Part shown: positions 8,280 to 17,483 of the stretch, in pieces
Layout: each line of letters starts with the position of its first letter
How positions within the stretch are numbered: the first letter of the stretch is position 1
NCBI RefSeq assembly: GCF_000455825.1
Contig: NZ_ATAO01000181.1
Coordinates: 41,821-105,820 of the forward strand
DNA length: 64,000 bases
Direction of reading: 5' to 3'
From: Microbacterium maritypicum MF109
Lineage (GTDB): Bacteria; Actinomycetota; Actinomycetes; Actinomycetales; Microbacteriaceae
Made by a program: the position numbers and the translations under genes
The notes under the pieces: generated by a model
What the model saw: the letters and a program-made list of their open reading frames with translations, nothing else
What the model was told of the DNA's origin: nothing
Database searches by the model: none

Positions 8280-9113
8280 ATGCCCGAAACGCACAGCAAC
8301 CCCCTCGACGACCCGACCGCGAACCCGTTCGAGGTCGCCGCACAGGCCGCCGCCGACATCGCCCGTCTGACCGGCGTCGAGAAGCACGACATCGCCCTCA
8401 CCCTCGGCAGCGGCTGGGGCAAGGCCGCGGACATCATCGGCGAGACCGTGGCGACGATCCCCGCGACCGAGGTCACCGGCTTCTCCAAGCCCGCGCTCGA
8501 AGGACACGTCGGTACGCTGCGCAGCATCCGCACCCCCGACGGCAAGAACGTCCTCGTCATCGGCGCGCGCACCCACTACTACGAAGCCCACGGTGTGCGC
8601 CGTGTCGTGCACAGCGTGCGCACCGCCGCCGCGACGGGCGCCAAGATCATGGTGCTCACGAACGGCGCCGGCGGCATCCGCGAGACGTGGACGCCCGGTC
8701 AGCCCGTGCTCATCAGCGACCACATCAACCTCACCGCCGACTCTCCGCTCGAAGGCGCCACGTTCGTCGACCTCACCGACCTCTACTCGAAGCGTCTGCG
8801 CGAGATCGCCCGGACGATCGACCCGATGCTCGACGAGGGCGTCTACACGCAGTTCCGCGGCCCCCACTACGAGACGCCGGCGGAGGTGCAGATGGCGAAG
8901 CACATCGGTGGCCACATCGTGGGCATGTCGACCGCGCTCGAGGCGATCGCCGCCCGCGAGGCCGGCATGGAGATCCTCGGGTTCTCGCTCATCACCAACC
9001 TCGCCGCCGGTATCCAGCAGACACCGCTCAGCCATGCCGAGGTGATCGAGGCCGGGCGCGAGGCCGAACCGGTGATCTCCGCGCTTCTGGCCAGGGTGGT
9101 CGAGGCCCTGTGA
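8280..9113 (+). CDS. punA: Purine-nucleoside phosphorylase (trimeric type)
   Basis: 277 aa, the usual size for trimeric PNP, which splits purine (deoxy)nucleosides with phosphate into base and (deoxy)ribose-1-phosphate. Motifs include the phosphate loop LGSGWGK, HYYEAHG, the segment VLTNGAGGI, the base pocket around QFRGPHYETPAEV with its Glu, and VGMSTALEAIAAREAG. The stop codon overlaps the GTG of the phosphosugar mutase, so its sugar-1-phosphate product and the next enzyme are likely coupled. Called deoD in M. tuberculosis, where it also precedes pmmB. Confidence 0.92.
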   Translation: MPETHSNPLDDPTANPFEVAAQAAADIARLTGVEKHDIALTLGSGWGKAADIIGETVATIPATEVTGFSKPALEGHVGTLRSIRTPDGKNVLVIGARTHYYEAHGVRRVVHSVRTAAATGAKIMVLTNGAGGIRETWTPGQPVLISDHINLTADSPLEGATFVDLTDLYSKRLREIARTIDPMLDEGVYTQFRGPHYETPAEVQMAKHIGGHIVGMSTALEAIAAREAGMEILGFSLITNLAAGIQQTPLSHAEVIEAGREAEPVISALLARVVEAL

Positions 9114-10780
9114 GCGACGAGCGGCTCGCCCAGGCCCGCGCCTGGTTGCGACAGGACCCGGATCCGCAGACGCGCGACGAGCTGGCCGGCGTGATCACAC
9201 GTGCGGCCGCCGGCGACCGAGAGGCCGTCGCCGACCTCGACGACCGCTTCCGCACTCGCCTCGCCTTCGGAACCGCGGGTCTCCGCGGCGAACTCGGCGC
9301 CGGCAGCAACCGGATGAACCGGGTTCTCGTCGGCCAGGCCGCAGCCGGCTTCGCCGCCTACCTGCGCGAGAAGTCGCACGGCGCGACCCCGACGGTCGTG
9401 ATCGGCTACGACGGGCGCCGGAACTCCCGCGTGTTCGCGACGGACTCCGCCGAGCTGTTCGCCGGAGCCGGTCTGCGGGCGATCCTGCTTCCCCGCCTGC
9501 TCCCGACGCCCGTCCTCGCCTTCGCCGTGCGCCACTTCGGCGCCGATGCCGGCGTGATGGTGACGGCGAGCCACAACCCGCCGAACGACAACGGCTACAA
9601 GGTGTACCTCGGTGGCGCCGACCAGGGATCCCAGATCGTCGCCCCGGCGGACGCCGAGATCGCCGCGCACATCCAGCGCATCGCCGACGCGGGCTCCATC
9701 ACCACGTTGCCGCGCTCCACCGAGTATGAGACGGCCGGCGAAGAGGTCGTCGAAGCCTACATCGCGGCAACCGTGGCCGTGGCGCCAGCACCCGCCGGGA
9801 CGACCGGGATGCGGTGGGTGTACACCGCGATGCACGGGGTCGGCTGGGAGACGCTGTCCCGCATCGTCAAGGAAGCGGGATACCCGCAGCCGTTCGTCGT
9901 CGACGAGCAGCTCACCCCCGACGCCACGTTCCGCACCGTGTCGTTCCCGAATCCGGAGGAACCGGGGGCGATGGATCTCGCGTTCGCGCGAGCCCGGCGG
10001 GTGAAGGCCGACTTCATCCTGGCGAACGACCCCGATGCGGATCGACTGGCCGTCGCGGTCCCCGACGACTCCGCCCCCGACGGCTGGCGTCGTCTCACCG
10101 GCAACGAGGTCGGTCTCCTGCTCGGCGCGAGAGCCGCACGCGCGGCGGCCGGCACACCGGGCGCCTCGCTCGCCTGCTCTCTCGTCTCCTCCCCCGGCCT
10201 CGGCGCCATCGCCGCCCATCACGGGTTGGACTTCCACGAGACCCTCACCGGCTTCAAATGGATCTCCCGGGCCCCGGGTATCGTCTTCGGCTTCGAAGAG
10301 GCTCTCGGCTACCTGGTGAATCCGGAGACCGTGCGCGACAAGGACGGGGTGTCGGCGGCCATCGCCATCCTCGGCCTCGCCGCCGAGGCCCGCGATCGCG
10401 GAGCCACGCTCGTCGATCTGCTCGACGAGCTGGGTGAGACGTACGGGCATTTCGCGAGCGGTCAGGTGTCGGTGCGGGTCGAGGACCTCGCCGTCATCGG
10501 CTCCGTGATGCTCGCGCTGCGCACACTCCCGCCGACGCACATCGGCGGCCGATCGATCGCCTCGGCCGAGGACCTGCTGCAGGCCGCACCGGGTCAGCCC
10601 TCCGGAGACGTGCTGCGGTACCGTCTCGGCGACGGCTCCCGTGTGATCGTGCGCCCCAGCGGGACCGAGCCCAAGCTGAAGGTCTACATCGATGCGAGGG
10701 CGGAGTCGGCCGAGAGCGCACGTGACGCCGTCGCGGAGCTCGAAGCGGGCGTCCGCGCCCTCCTCGACGAACGCTCCTGA
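9110..10780 (+). CDS. pmmB: Phospho-sugar mutase (PgcA/PmmB family), possible phosphopentomutase
   Basis: 556 aa member of the alpha-D-phosphohexomutase family. FGTAGLRGELGAGSNRMN opens domain 1; the phosphoserine loop is TASHNPPNDNGYKVY near residue 150; the Mg loop is DPDADR near 310; GFEEALGYL is the sugar-binding loop; the phosphate-binding loop near the C-terminus is RPSGTEPKLKVY. The N-terminal extension and length match the PGM2-like subgroup, some of which act on phosphopentoses. Overlap with PNP (GTGA) suggests it turns (deoxy)ribose-1-phosphate into the 5-phosphate; phosphomannose or phosphoglucose activity is equally possible by family. Confidence 0.88.
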   Translation: MSDERLAQARAWLRQDPDPQTRDELAGVITRAAAGDREAVADLDDRFRTRLAFGTAGLRGELGAGSNRMNRVLVGQAAAGFAAYLREKSHGATPTVVIGYDGRRNSRVFATDSAELFAGAGLRAILLPRLLPTPVLAFAVRHFGADAGVMVTASHNPPNDNGYKVYLGGADQGSQIVAPADAEIAAHIQRIADAGSITTLPRSTEYETAGEEVVEAYIAATVAVAPAPAGTTGMRWVYTAMHGVGWETLSRIVKEAGYPQPFVVDEQLTPDATFRTVSFPNPEEPGAMDLAFARARRVKADFILANDPDADRLAVAVPDDSAPDGWRRLTGNEVGLLLGARAARAAAGTPGASLACSLVSSPGLGAIAAHHGLDFHETLTGFKWISRAPGIVFGFEEALGYLVNPETVRDKDGVSAAIAILGLAAEARDRGATLVDLLDELGETYGHFASGQVSVRVEDLAVIGSVMLALRTLPPTHIGGRSIASAEDLLQAAPGQPSGDVLRYRLGDGSRVIVRPSGTEPKLKVYIDARAESAESARDAVAELEAGVRALLDERS

Positions 10781-10782
10781 GC

Positions 10783-11046
10783 ATGCCGGTCCGAAGCCTC
10801 ATCGTCAGCGCGCACAACGGGGTTCACGCGCGTCCGGTGGCCGAGCTCGTGCGACTCGCGCAGTCGCACGACGCTCCGGTGACCCTGCGCACGGCCGACG
10901 GCACGACCGTCGATCTGACGAGCGTGCTGGCGGTCATGGACCTGGGGATCGCCTCCGGGGACTCCGTGGTGATCGAGACGGCGCCCTCCGCGACGGCGGA
11001 GGCCGTTCTCGACCAGCTCGCGGAGGTACTCGCTCCCCGCGGGTGA
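10783..11046 (+). CDS. HPr-like phosphocarrier protein, stand-alone
   Basis: 87 aa HPr-fold protein. The phosphorylatable His15 is intact (HNGVHARPVAEL) and a Ser equivalent to HPr Ser46 is present (TSVLAVMDLGI). It lies two bases after the mutase and is not in the PTS operon, which carries its own HPr at 13461. The paralogues differ in surface sequence. It could feed another PTS, act in regulation, or phosphorylate the PRD regulator whose gene ends just downstream. Sequence does not decide. Confidence 0.85.
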   Translation: MPVRSLIVSAHNGVHARPVAELVRLAQSHDAPVTLRTADGTTVDLTSVLAVMDLGIASGDSVVIETAPSATAEAVLDQLAEVLAPRG

Positions 11047-11057
11047 CCGCTGCGCCG

Positions 11058-12980
11058 TCAGCCGTCGATCACAGCGACGAGCTCATCGAGGAACGCCTCG
11101 AACGTCGTTCCCTTCCGGACGATCCGCTGCACGCTCTCGCGTTCGCTGAACACTTCGACGAGCTGCTCGAACACGGTCTGGAACGCCGCACGATCGCTCT
11201 CGCTGAACGCGGCGAGCGCGACGACCTGCACGCGTCCGCCACCCCAGGCCGCTGAGCCGTCCGCGACGCCGATGGCGATCGCGGTGCGGGTGGCGGTCAT
11301 CTGGAGTGCGTGGGGGACGGCGAGTGCATCGGTGAACGCCGTCGACGACATCCGCTCGCGCACGATGGTGTTCTCGACGTAGTCCTCGCCGATCAGGCCG
11401 GCCTGCACCAGGAGACCGCCGAGACGACGGATGATCGCCTCCTCCCCCTCATCGGGAAGCGGGAACACGTACGCGTCGGCGAGGAAGTAGCGGGCGAGTT
11501 CCCCACGGAGGCGCGTGAGACGGCGCCCCCGGCGCACCCGAGCGGCCGCCTGCTGGATCCGGTCGACGTCGGCGTCGGTCAGGAACGGCTGGATGCGCAC
11601 GAATCGGTCGCCGGACGACCCCGGTTCGATCGTGCTGAGCACGAGGTCGGTGTCGAAGGACGCCCAGTCGGGGTCGACGTTGGTCACGACGGTCGTGACC
11701 TCGATCGCCGATCCCAGAGAGCGGTCGACGCTGGAGCGGAGCAGCTCATGCAACTCGTGATAGCCCGGGCAGACGATGGTGGCGGTGAGGATCGACTCGG
11801 CCTTGCGGCTGCGTTCGAGACGCCCACCCACGTGCATGGCGATGTAGGCGATCTCGTCGTCGTGGATGGGTGTGCCGACCCGGTCGTGCAGGCCGCTGGC
11901 GATCGAGACGGCCACCTCGAAGATCATCGGGTACGTCGTCTTCAGCGACCGGGTGAGCGGATTGCGGGTGAGCGCGCTCTCCTCGGCGCGGCGCAGCAGA
12001 TTCTGCACGTGCAGGGCGAGACGCAGCACGAAGGTCTCGTCGACGAGGTCGACCTGGAAGTCCTCCGCCGCTCGGGCGATCTCCGCGCGTACCGCGGCCT
12101 CGACTCCCGGATCCACGCCGCTGCGGGCGACCTCACGCGTCGCGTCCTCGCCCGGCGCGACGATGCGGGTGAGCACGAGGGATGCGAGATGACCGCTGTC
12201 CCCCTCGCCGAGGACCACGGAGAAATGCTCGAAGGCGAGGCGGGCGACGACGGTCCCGACGCGCGGGATCTCCTCGCGGGTGCCGGCCGGGGTCGATTCG
12301 AGGGTGTGTCCAGCGGCGACCCGCTCGGCGGCGATCGCGATGTGCAGCAGCACATCGGAGATCGCGAGCTCGTTCACGTAGTAGCCGAGCTCACCGAGTT
12401 CGCGCACGAGCGCGGACTTGAACGGCCCGACCGCGCTGGCGGCCACCGCCGATCCGGAGAGCGCCCGACGGAATGTCTCCGGATGGAACGAGGCGTCGTC
12501 CATCTCGTCGTGGGCGAGCCTGCTGAGCAGGCGGCGCTGCGCCGTCTCGTTGCCGCGCAGTCGCACGGTCTCGCGCTCGCGCTCGAGCACCAGGTCCGTG
12601 CCGTCGAGCAGACCCCGCACGCGCACCAGGTCCGCTTCGAGCGTCGCTTCACTGACGTGCAGATCCTCGGCGGTGTCGAACACGTCGATGCCTCCGTGCT
12701 CGTCGAGCAGGAGCCGTACCAGGGTGTGCAGACGGTCGCGGGGTGCGGAATCCCCCGTCTGGCGCATCCGCAGCGCGCCACGGGCGCCGGATCCGGCACG
12801 GTAGCCCGCAGGACCCGACTCGATCACCGCGGCCCCGGGCGTGCGGGCGTTCAGCGCCGCGACATAGGAGCGGATGCTGCGCGGGGTGACGCCCATCAGG
12901 TCGGCGAGGCTCGCCGCCGTCGCCCACCCCTCCTGGCGCAGCAACGCCGCGAGGAGCTGGTCCTGGCGCTGGCGCGACAT
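11058..12980 (-). CDS. mtlR: PTS-controlled transcriptional regulator (HTH-PRD-PRD-IIB-IIA), MtlR type
   Basis: 640 aa multidomain regulator. An N-terminal helix-turn-helix (residues 1-60, ASLADLMGVTPRSIRSYV) and a second HTH region near 80-140 bind DNA. Two PRDs follow, with candidate phosphorylation histidines in LLHIAIAAERV and FEHF (PRD1) and LALHVQNLL and IAMHVGG (PRD2). A IIB-like domain (about 410-495) keeps a Cys (IVCPGYHEL), and a mannitol/fructose-type IIA domain (about 505-640) has the His of VPHALQM. Divergent from the mannitol operon, which it should control according to PTS phosphorylation. The ATG at 12980 has AGGGGAGG just upstream; a longer frame to 13103 lacks such a site. 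Confidence 0.88.
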   Translation of the reverse strand: MSRQRQDQLLAALLRQEGWATAASLADLMGVTPRSIRSYVAALNARTPGAAVIESGPAGYRAGSGARGALRMRQTGDSAPRDRLHTLVRLLLDEHGGIDVFDTAEDLHVSEATLEADLVRVRGLLDGTDLVLERERETVRLRGNETAQRRLLSRLAHDEMDDASFHPETFRRALSGSAVAASAVGPFKSALVRELGELGYYVNELAISDVLLHIAIAAERVAAGHTLESTPAGTREEIPRVGTVVARLAFEHFSVVLGEGDSGHLASLVLTRIVAPGEDATREVARSGVDPGVEAAVRAEIARAAEDFQVDLVDETFVLRLALHVQNLLRRAEESALTRNPLTRSLKTTYPMIFEVAVSIASGLHDRVGTPIHDDEIAYIAMHVGGRLERSRKAESILTATIVCPGYHELHELLRSSVDRSLGSAIEVTTVVTNVDPDWASFDTDLVLSTIEPGSSGDRFVRIQPFLTDADVDRIQQAAARVRRGRRLTRLRGELARYFLADAYVFPLPDEGEEAIIRRLGGLLVQAGLIGEDYVENTIVRERMSSTAFTDALAVPHALQMTATRTAIAIGVADGSAAWGGGRVQVVALAAFSESDRAAFQTVFEQLVEVFSERESVQRIVRKGTTFEAFLDELVAVIDG

Positions 12981-13054
12981 GATCCTCCCCTTCCGCGTGC
13001 TGACCGCACTGTCTCGACGTGTTCTCCATGATGTCAGGTGCCCGGCGCCCTCGG

Positions 13055-13083
13055 GCGGAAGGGCCTGTTCCGCGGGGGCGGAA
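13055..13083. promoter_or_regulatory. Candidate operator in the mtlR/mannitol operon divergent promoter
   Basis: Three alternating 6-bp half sites: GCGGAA (13055-13060), TTCCGC (13068-13073) and GCGGAA (13078-13083), forming two overlapping inverted repeats. They lie in the 166-bp gap between the divergent regulator and the mannitol operon. I infer a binding site for MtlR or another regulator; other parts of the gap show no clear promoter hexamers. Confidence 0.4.
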
Positions 13084-13146
13084 AGGAACGTGTTGGCGCG
13101 CACCCCTCCACCGTTCCCAGACTGTTCTCAGGAAGGGTGGGCATCG

Positions 13147-13464
13147 ATGAGGATTCTCGTGGTGTGCGGTGCGGGAGCATCGAGCACGTTCGTCGCGCAG
13201 CGGCTCCGCCGTGCGGCAGCCGCGGCCGGTCTCGATTGGGACGCGGCGGCCGGCATGGAGAGCTCCGTCGCCGGATCCGACCATGACCTCGTCCTCGTCG
13301 GCCCTCATCTGAGCGACCGCCTCGACGCCATCCGCGAAGGTGCGCGCGCGCCCGTCGCGGTGCTTCCGGACGACGTCTTCGCCGATCTCGACGGCTCGCG
13401 CACGCTCGACCTCGCCCTATCGATCCTCGCCGCCGCCGGCGAAACCCCGAAAGGAACATCATGA
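13147..13464 (+). CDS. Small PTS IIB-like protein, first gene of the mannitol operon
   Basis: 105 aa. The start MRILVVCGAGASSTFVAQRL is the phospho-cysteine loop of lactose/cellobiose-type IIB proteins (CGAGASST, Cys7), followed by an alternating alpha/beta pattern with HDLVLVGPHL, where a second substrate loop is expected. MtlA in the same operon already carries its own IIB domain, so this looks redundant for mannitol transport. It might carry phosphate to the regulator or to an unlinked IIC. The ATG has GGAAGGGTGGG upstream. Its end overlaps the HPr start as ATGA. Confidence 0.75.
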   Translation: MRILVVCGAGASSTFVAQRLRRAAAAAGLDWDAAAGMESSVAGSDHDLVLVGPHLSDRLDAIREGARAPVAVLPDDVFADLDGSRTLDLALSILAAAGETPKGTS

Positions 13465-13739
13465 CCGCCACCCGCACCGTTCGGATCGGCTCCTCGCACG
13501 GATTGCACGCCCGCCCCGCGAAGCTCTTCGCGCAGGCCGCGAAGGATTCCGGCATCGCCGTGACGATCGCCAAGGACTCGGGCAAGCCGGTCAACGCGGC
13601 GAGCATCCTCGGGGTCATCGCCCTGGCCGTCGAGCACGGCGACTACGTGACGCTCACGGCCGACGGCGAGGGCGCCGAGAACGTACTCGACACGCTCACC
13701 GAACTCCTCACCACCGACCACGATCAGGACTCCGCATGA
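13461..13739 (+). CDS. ptsH: Phosphocarrier protein HPr
   Basis: 92 aa HPr with His16 as phospho-acceptor (SSHGLHARPAKLFAQ) and a Ser equivalent to Ser46 (NAASILGVIAL). It takes phosphate from Enzyme I, encoded next with an ATGA overlap, and gives it to MtlF. Its place inside the mannitol operon means the general PTS proteins are made together with the mannitol permease. Confidence 0.93.
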   Translation: MTATRTVRIGSSHGLHARPAKLFAQAAKDSGIAVTIAKDSGKPVNAASILGVIALAVEHGDYVTLTADGEGAENVLDTLTELLTTDHDQDSA

Positions 13740-15421
13740 GCGAGCTCCGGGGAGTGGGGATCGGTCTCGGGGTCGCCCAGGGGCCGATCGTCCGCATGGC
13801 CGAGGCGATGCCCGCTCCGGAGAACACACCCAGCACCGCGGGTGCTGATGCGGAACGCGCCCGAGTCCGCGACGCCGTCTCCACCGTTGCGAACGAGCTG
13901 AACGAACGGGGCGAGGCCGCCGGCGGATCCGCGCAGGAGGTGCTCGAGGCCCAGGCCATGATCGCCGAGGACCCGACCCTCCAGGACGAGGTCGACAGCC
14001 GGATCGACGCGGGCGCGACGGCCGAATGGGCTGTGCACGATGCATTCGCCGGATTCCGCGCCACGCTCGAAGCCGTCGGCGGCTACCTCGGCGAGCGCGC
14101 AGCCGACCTCGACGACATCGCGCAGCGCGTGCTCGCACGCCTCCGCGGCGTCGACGCCCCCGGCGTTCCGAACCCGGGACACCCGTTCGTCCTGGTCGCA
14201 CGCGACCTCGCCCCCGCCGACACGGCGCTCCTCGATCTGGAGCAGGTGCTCGCGCTGATCACCACCGATGGCGGCCCGACCTCCCACACCGCGATCCTCG
14301 CTCGGGAGAAGGGCATCGTCGCGATCGTCGGAGTCGCCGACGGCGAGATGCTCACCACCGGCGAGACCGTGATCGTCGACGCGGCCAGCGGCGTCGTCAC
14401 ACGCGAACCGACGGATGACGAGAAGGCCCGAGCCACGGAGCGCGCAGCCGCTCGCCAGTCGGCCGACGCGGCCCCACCCACTCCCGGCGCTCTCGCCGAC
14501 GGCACGCCTGTCGCGCTGCTCGCGAATCTGGGGAAGCCTGCAGACGCGGCCGATGCGGTCGTTCGGGGGGCCGAGGGCGTCGGGCTGTTCCGCACCGAGT
14601 TCCTGTTCCTGTCCTCGGCGCAGGCACCCACCATCGCGCAGCAGCGCGAGTCGTATCGCGAACTGCTGGCGGCGTTCCCCGGCAAGAAGGTCGTGGTCCG
14701 GATGCTGGATGCGGGCGCCGACAAGCCGCTGGCGTTCCTCAACGACGCGCATGAGGAGAACCCGGCTCTCGGTCTTCGGGGCCTGCGAGCGCTGCGCGCG
14801 AGCGAGGACATCCTGCGCGAGCAGCTCACCGCGCTTGCGGAAGCCGATGCCCAGACGGAGGCGGACCTCTGGGTGATGGCCCCCATGGTGGCGACGGTCG
14901 AGGAGACGATCTACTTCACCGGCCTCGCTCGGGAATACGGGCTGAAGACCGCCGGCGTCATGGTCGAGATCCCGGCGAGCGCCCTGCTCGCCGACCGCGT
15001 GCTCGCCCATGCGGACTTCGCGTCGATCGGTACCAACGACCTCACGCAGTACACGATGGCTGCCGACCGCATGCTCGGCTCGGTCGCCGGCTTCCAGGAC
15101 CCCTGGCACCCCGCCGTCCTGCGCCTGGTGCGCGAGGTCGGCGATGCGGGCGCACGTCTCGGCAAGCCCGTCGGGATCTGCGGCGAGGCCGCGGCCGACC
15201 CTCTCCTCGCCGTGGTGCTGGTCGGGCTCGGCGCGACCAGCCTCTCGATGGCACCGTCGGCCCTCGCCGACGTACGACACGCGCTGTCCGAGCGCACCCC
15301 GTCCGAGGCGCGGAGCCTCGCCCAGGCCGCCCTGGCTGCCGACGATGCCTCCTCCGCCCGAACCGCCGTGGCGACGCTCGCCGCGGAACTCCCCCTCCAC
15401 AAGAAAGAGACGACATCATGA
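13736..15421 (+). CDS. ptsI: PTS Enzyme I (phosphoenolpyruvate-protein phosphotransferase)
   Basis: 561 aa, normal length. The phosphohistidine domain has the active His in GGPTSHTAILAREKG near residue 185; the C-terminal PEP-binding barrel has GVGLFRTEFLFL, LRGLRALRA, SIGTNDLTQYTMAADR and the catalytic-Cys segment GICGEAAADP. It starts the PEP to HPr to IIA chain in the cytoplasm. ATGA overlap with HPr upstream and MtlA downstream. It is the only Enzyme I in the window; whether it serves other sugars too depends on the rest of the genome. Confidence 0.95.
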   Translation: MSELRGVGIGLGVAQGPIVRMAEAMPAPENTPSTAGADAERARVRDAVSTVANELNERGEAAGGSAQEVLEAQAMIAEDPTLQDEVDSRIDAGATAEWAVHDAFAGFRATLEAVGGYLGERAADLDDIAQRVLARLRGVDAPGVPNPGHPFVLVARDLAPADTALLDLEQVLALITTDGGPTSHTAILAREKGIVAIVGVADGEMLTTGETVIVDAASGVVTREPTDDEKARATERAAARQSADAAPPTPGALADGTPVALLANLGKPADAADAVVRGAEGVGLFRTEFLFLSSAQAPTIAQQRESYRELLAAFPGKKVVVRMLDAGADKPLAFLNDAHEENPALGLRGLRALRASEDILREQLTALAEADAQTEADLWVMAPMVATVEETIYFTGLAREYGLKTAGVMVEIPASALLADRVLAHADFASIGTNDLTQYTMAADRMLGSVAGFQDPWHPAVLRLVREVGDAGARLGKPVGICGEAAADPLLAVVLVGLGATSLSMAPSALADVRHALSERTPSEARSLAQAALAADDASSARTAVATLAAELPLHKKETTS

Positions 15422-17052
15422 CGACGACGTCACCTGCCGCCACGAAACCCGGCGGCCTCCGCGTAGGAGTGCAACGCTTCGGCACATTCCTCTCGGGCAT
15501 GATCATGCCCAACATCGCGGCCTTCATCGCCTGGGGCTTCATCACGATGCTCTTCATCCCGGCCGGGTTCTTCGGCGCGGACAGCCCGTTCGGCTGGCAC
15601 TGGGTCGGCGTGTCCGAGATCATCGGAGGGGGCGGCGACTCCGCCATCATCGGGTGGCAGGGTGCCATGACCGCGGTCGCCGAGGGCGACAACGGGAACA
15701 TCCTCGCCTACGTCGGCCTCGTCGGACCGATGGTCACGTACCTGCTTCCACTGCTCATCGCGAACACGGCCGGCCGCATGGTCTACGGCGAGCGCGGCGG
15801 CGTGGTGGCCACCATCGCCACCGTCGGCGTGATCGTCGGCACCAACATCCCGATGTTCCTGGGCGCCATGATCATGGGCCCGGTCGCCGCGTGGATCACC
15901 AAGCAGATGGACCGGCTGTGGGAGGGCAAGATCCGTCCCGGTTTCGAGATGCTGGTGAACAACTTCTCCGCCGGCATCCTCGGCATGCTCCTCGCGATCG
16001 TCGGCTTCTTCGCGTTCGGTCCCGTCATGCTCGGCATCAGCACCGTCCTCGGCGGCGCTGTCGACTGGCTCGTCTCGCTGAACCTGCTGCCGCTGGTGTC
16101 GATCATCGTCGAGCCGGCGAAGGTGCTGTTCCTGAACAACGCCATCAACCACGGCGTCTTCACCCCGCTCGGGATCGAGCAGGCGGCGGAGACCGGCAAG
16201 TCGATCCTCTTCCTCATCGAGGCGAACCCCGGCCCCGGCCTCGGCCTGCTGCTCGCCTTCACGTTCTTCGGCGTCGGCGCGGCGAAGGCCTCCGCACCGG
16301 GTGCGGCGATCATCCAGTTCTTCGGTGGCATCCACGAGATCTACTTCCCGTACGCGCTGAGCAAGCCGACCACGATCCTGGCCCTCATCGCGGGTGGCGC
16401 GGCCGGTGTCACCACGAACATGGTCCTCGGCGGCGGCCTGGCATTCCCGGCCGCACCGGGAAGTATCATCGCCGTGACCGCGGCTGCCATCGGACCGGGC
16501 GTCGGCAACCTGCTGGTCGTGTACCTGTCGGTGATCATCGCCGCCACCGTCACCTTCCTCATCACCGGTGTGATCCTGCGTGCCTCCCGCAAGCGAGATC
16601 TGGAGGCCGAGGGTGACGCCTTCGGTGACGCGATCGCCCAGACCGAGGCGAACAAGGGCAAGTCGTCGGCCGCGATGGACGCGCTGCGCACGTCGACCGC
16701 GACCTCGTCCCCCGAGGCCGCTGCCGCCGCGAGCACGACAGTGATCGCCGCCGCGCCGATCGAGCGCATCGTGTTCGCCTGCGACGCCGGCATGGGCTCG
16801 TCCGCCATGGGCGCCAGCGTGCTGCGCAACAAGCTCAAAAAGGCCGGCATCGAGGACATCACGGTCACCAACCAGGCGATCGCGAACCTCGACGGAACAG
16901 CCGACGTGGTGATCACGCAGCAGCAGCTCACCGAGCGCGCAGAGGCGAAGTCGCCGAACTCGGTCCATGTGTCGGTCGACAACTTCATGAACTCGCCCAA
17001 GTACGAAGAGGTCGTCGAGATGGTGCGTGAACAGCGAAAGGAAAACGAATGA
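15418..17052 (+). CDS. mtlA: PTS mannitol permease IICB (MtlA)
   Basis: 544 aa inner-membrane permease. Residues 1-385 are the IIC channel, opening GLRVGVQRFGTFLSGMIMPNIAAFIAWG and carrying the substrate loop around GGIHEIYFPYAL. A low-complexity Ala/Ser/Thr linker (about 405-440) leads to the IIB domain with phospho-Cys in FACDAGMGSSAMGASVLR near residue 458. The IIA domain that is fused in E. coli MtlA is encoded separately by the next gene. Mannitol is imported as mannitol-1-phosphate. Confidence 0.94.
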   Translation: MTTTSPAATKPGGLRVGVQRFGTFLSGMIMPNIAAFIAWGFITMLFIPAGFFGADSPFGWHWVGVSEIIGGGGDSAIIGWQGAMTAVAEGDNGNILAYVGLVGPMVTYLLPLLIANTAGRMVYGERGGVVATIATVGVIVGTNIPMFLGAMIMGPVAAWITKQMDRLWEGKIRPGFEMLVNNFSAGILGMLLAIVGFFAFGPVMLGISTVLGGAVDWLVSLNLLPLVSIIVEPAKVLFLNNAINHGVFTPLGIEQAAETGKSILFLIEANPGPGLGLLLAFTFFGVGAAKASAPGAAIIQFFGGIHEIYFPYALSKPTTILALIAGGAAGVTTNMVLGGGLAFPAAPGSIIAVTAAAIGPGVGNLLVVYLSVIIAATVTFLITGVILRASRKRDLEAEGDAFGDAIAQTEANKGKSSAAMDALRTSTATSSPEAAAAASTTVIAAAPIERIVFACDAGMGSSAMGASVLRNKLKKAGIEDITVTNQAIANLDGTADVVITQQQLTERAEAKSPNSVHVSVDNFMNSPKYEEVVEMVREQRKENE

Positions 17053-17483
17053 GTGTTCTCAGCCCCGAACAGGTCCGCATCCACCCCGGAGGGGCGTCGC
17101 GCGACGAGGCCCTCCAGGAGGCGACCGACATCCTGGTCGCGGCCGGAGCCGTCACCCCGGCCTACGTCGACGCGATGCGGCAGCGCGAGGAGACCGTCTC
17201 GACCTTCATGGGGAACGGGCTGGCGATTCCGCATGGCACCAACGACGCGAAGGACACGATCCTCGCATCGGCCCTGTCGGTGGTCCGCTACGACGGCGGT
17301 GTCGACTGGTCCGGTGACCCGGCCACGTTCGTGATCGGCATCGCCGGCGTGGGTGACGAGCATCTGGAGATCCTCTCCCGGATCGCGATCCTGTTCTCCG
17401 AGGAGGACGACGTGGCCCGGCTCTCCGCTGCGCAGACCCCGGAGGAGCTCTACGCCCTCCTCTCGGAGGTGAACGAGGGATGA
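17049..17483 (+). CDS. mtlF: PTS mannitol IIA protein (MtlF)
   Basis: 144 aa IIA of the mannitol/fructose family. The active His lies in [15 protein letters not shown] near residue 62, followed by [21 protein letters not shown], where a second His supports phosphotransfer. It receives phosphate from HPr and passes it to the IIB domain of MtlA. Overlaps both neighbours by four bases. Confidence 0.95.
   Translation: MSVLSPEQVRIHPGGASRDEALQEATDILVAAGAVTPAYVDAMRQREETVSTFMGNGLAIPHGTNDAKDTILASALSVVRYDGGVDWSGDPATFVIGIAGVGDEHLEILSRIAILFSEEDDVARLSAAQTPEELYALLSEVNEG

Noticed and set aside
8223..9035. N-terminal extension of the lpdA frame over the PNP gene
   Set aside because: The FAD motif starts right after the ATG at 8222; the upstream part is antisense to PNP and has no homology.
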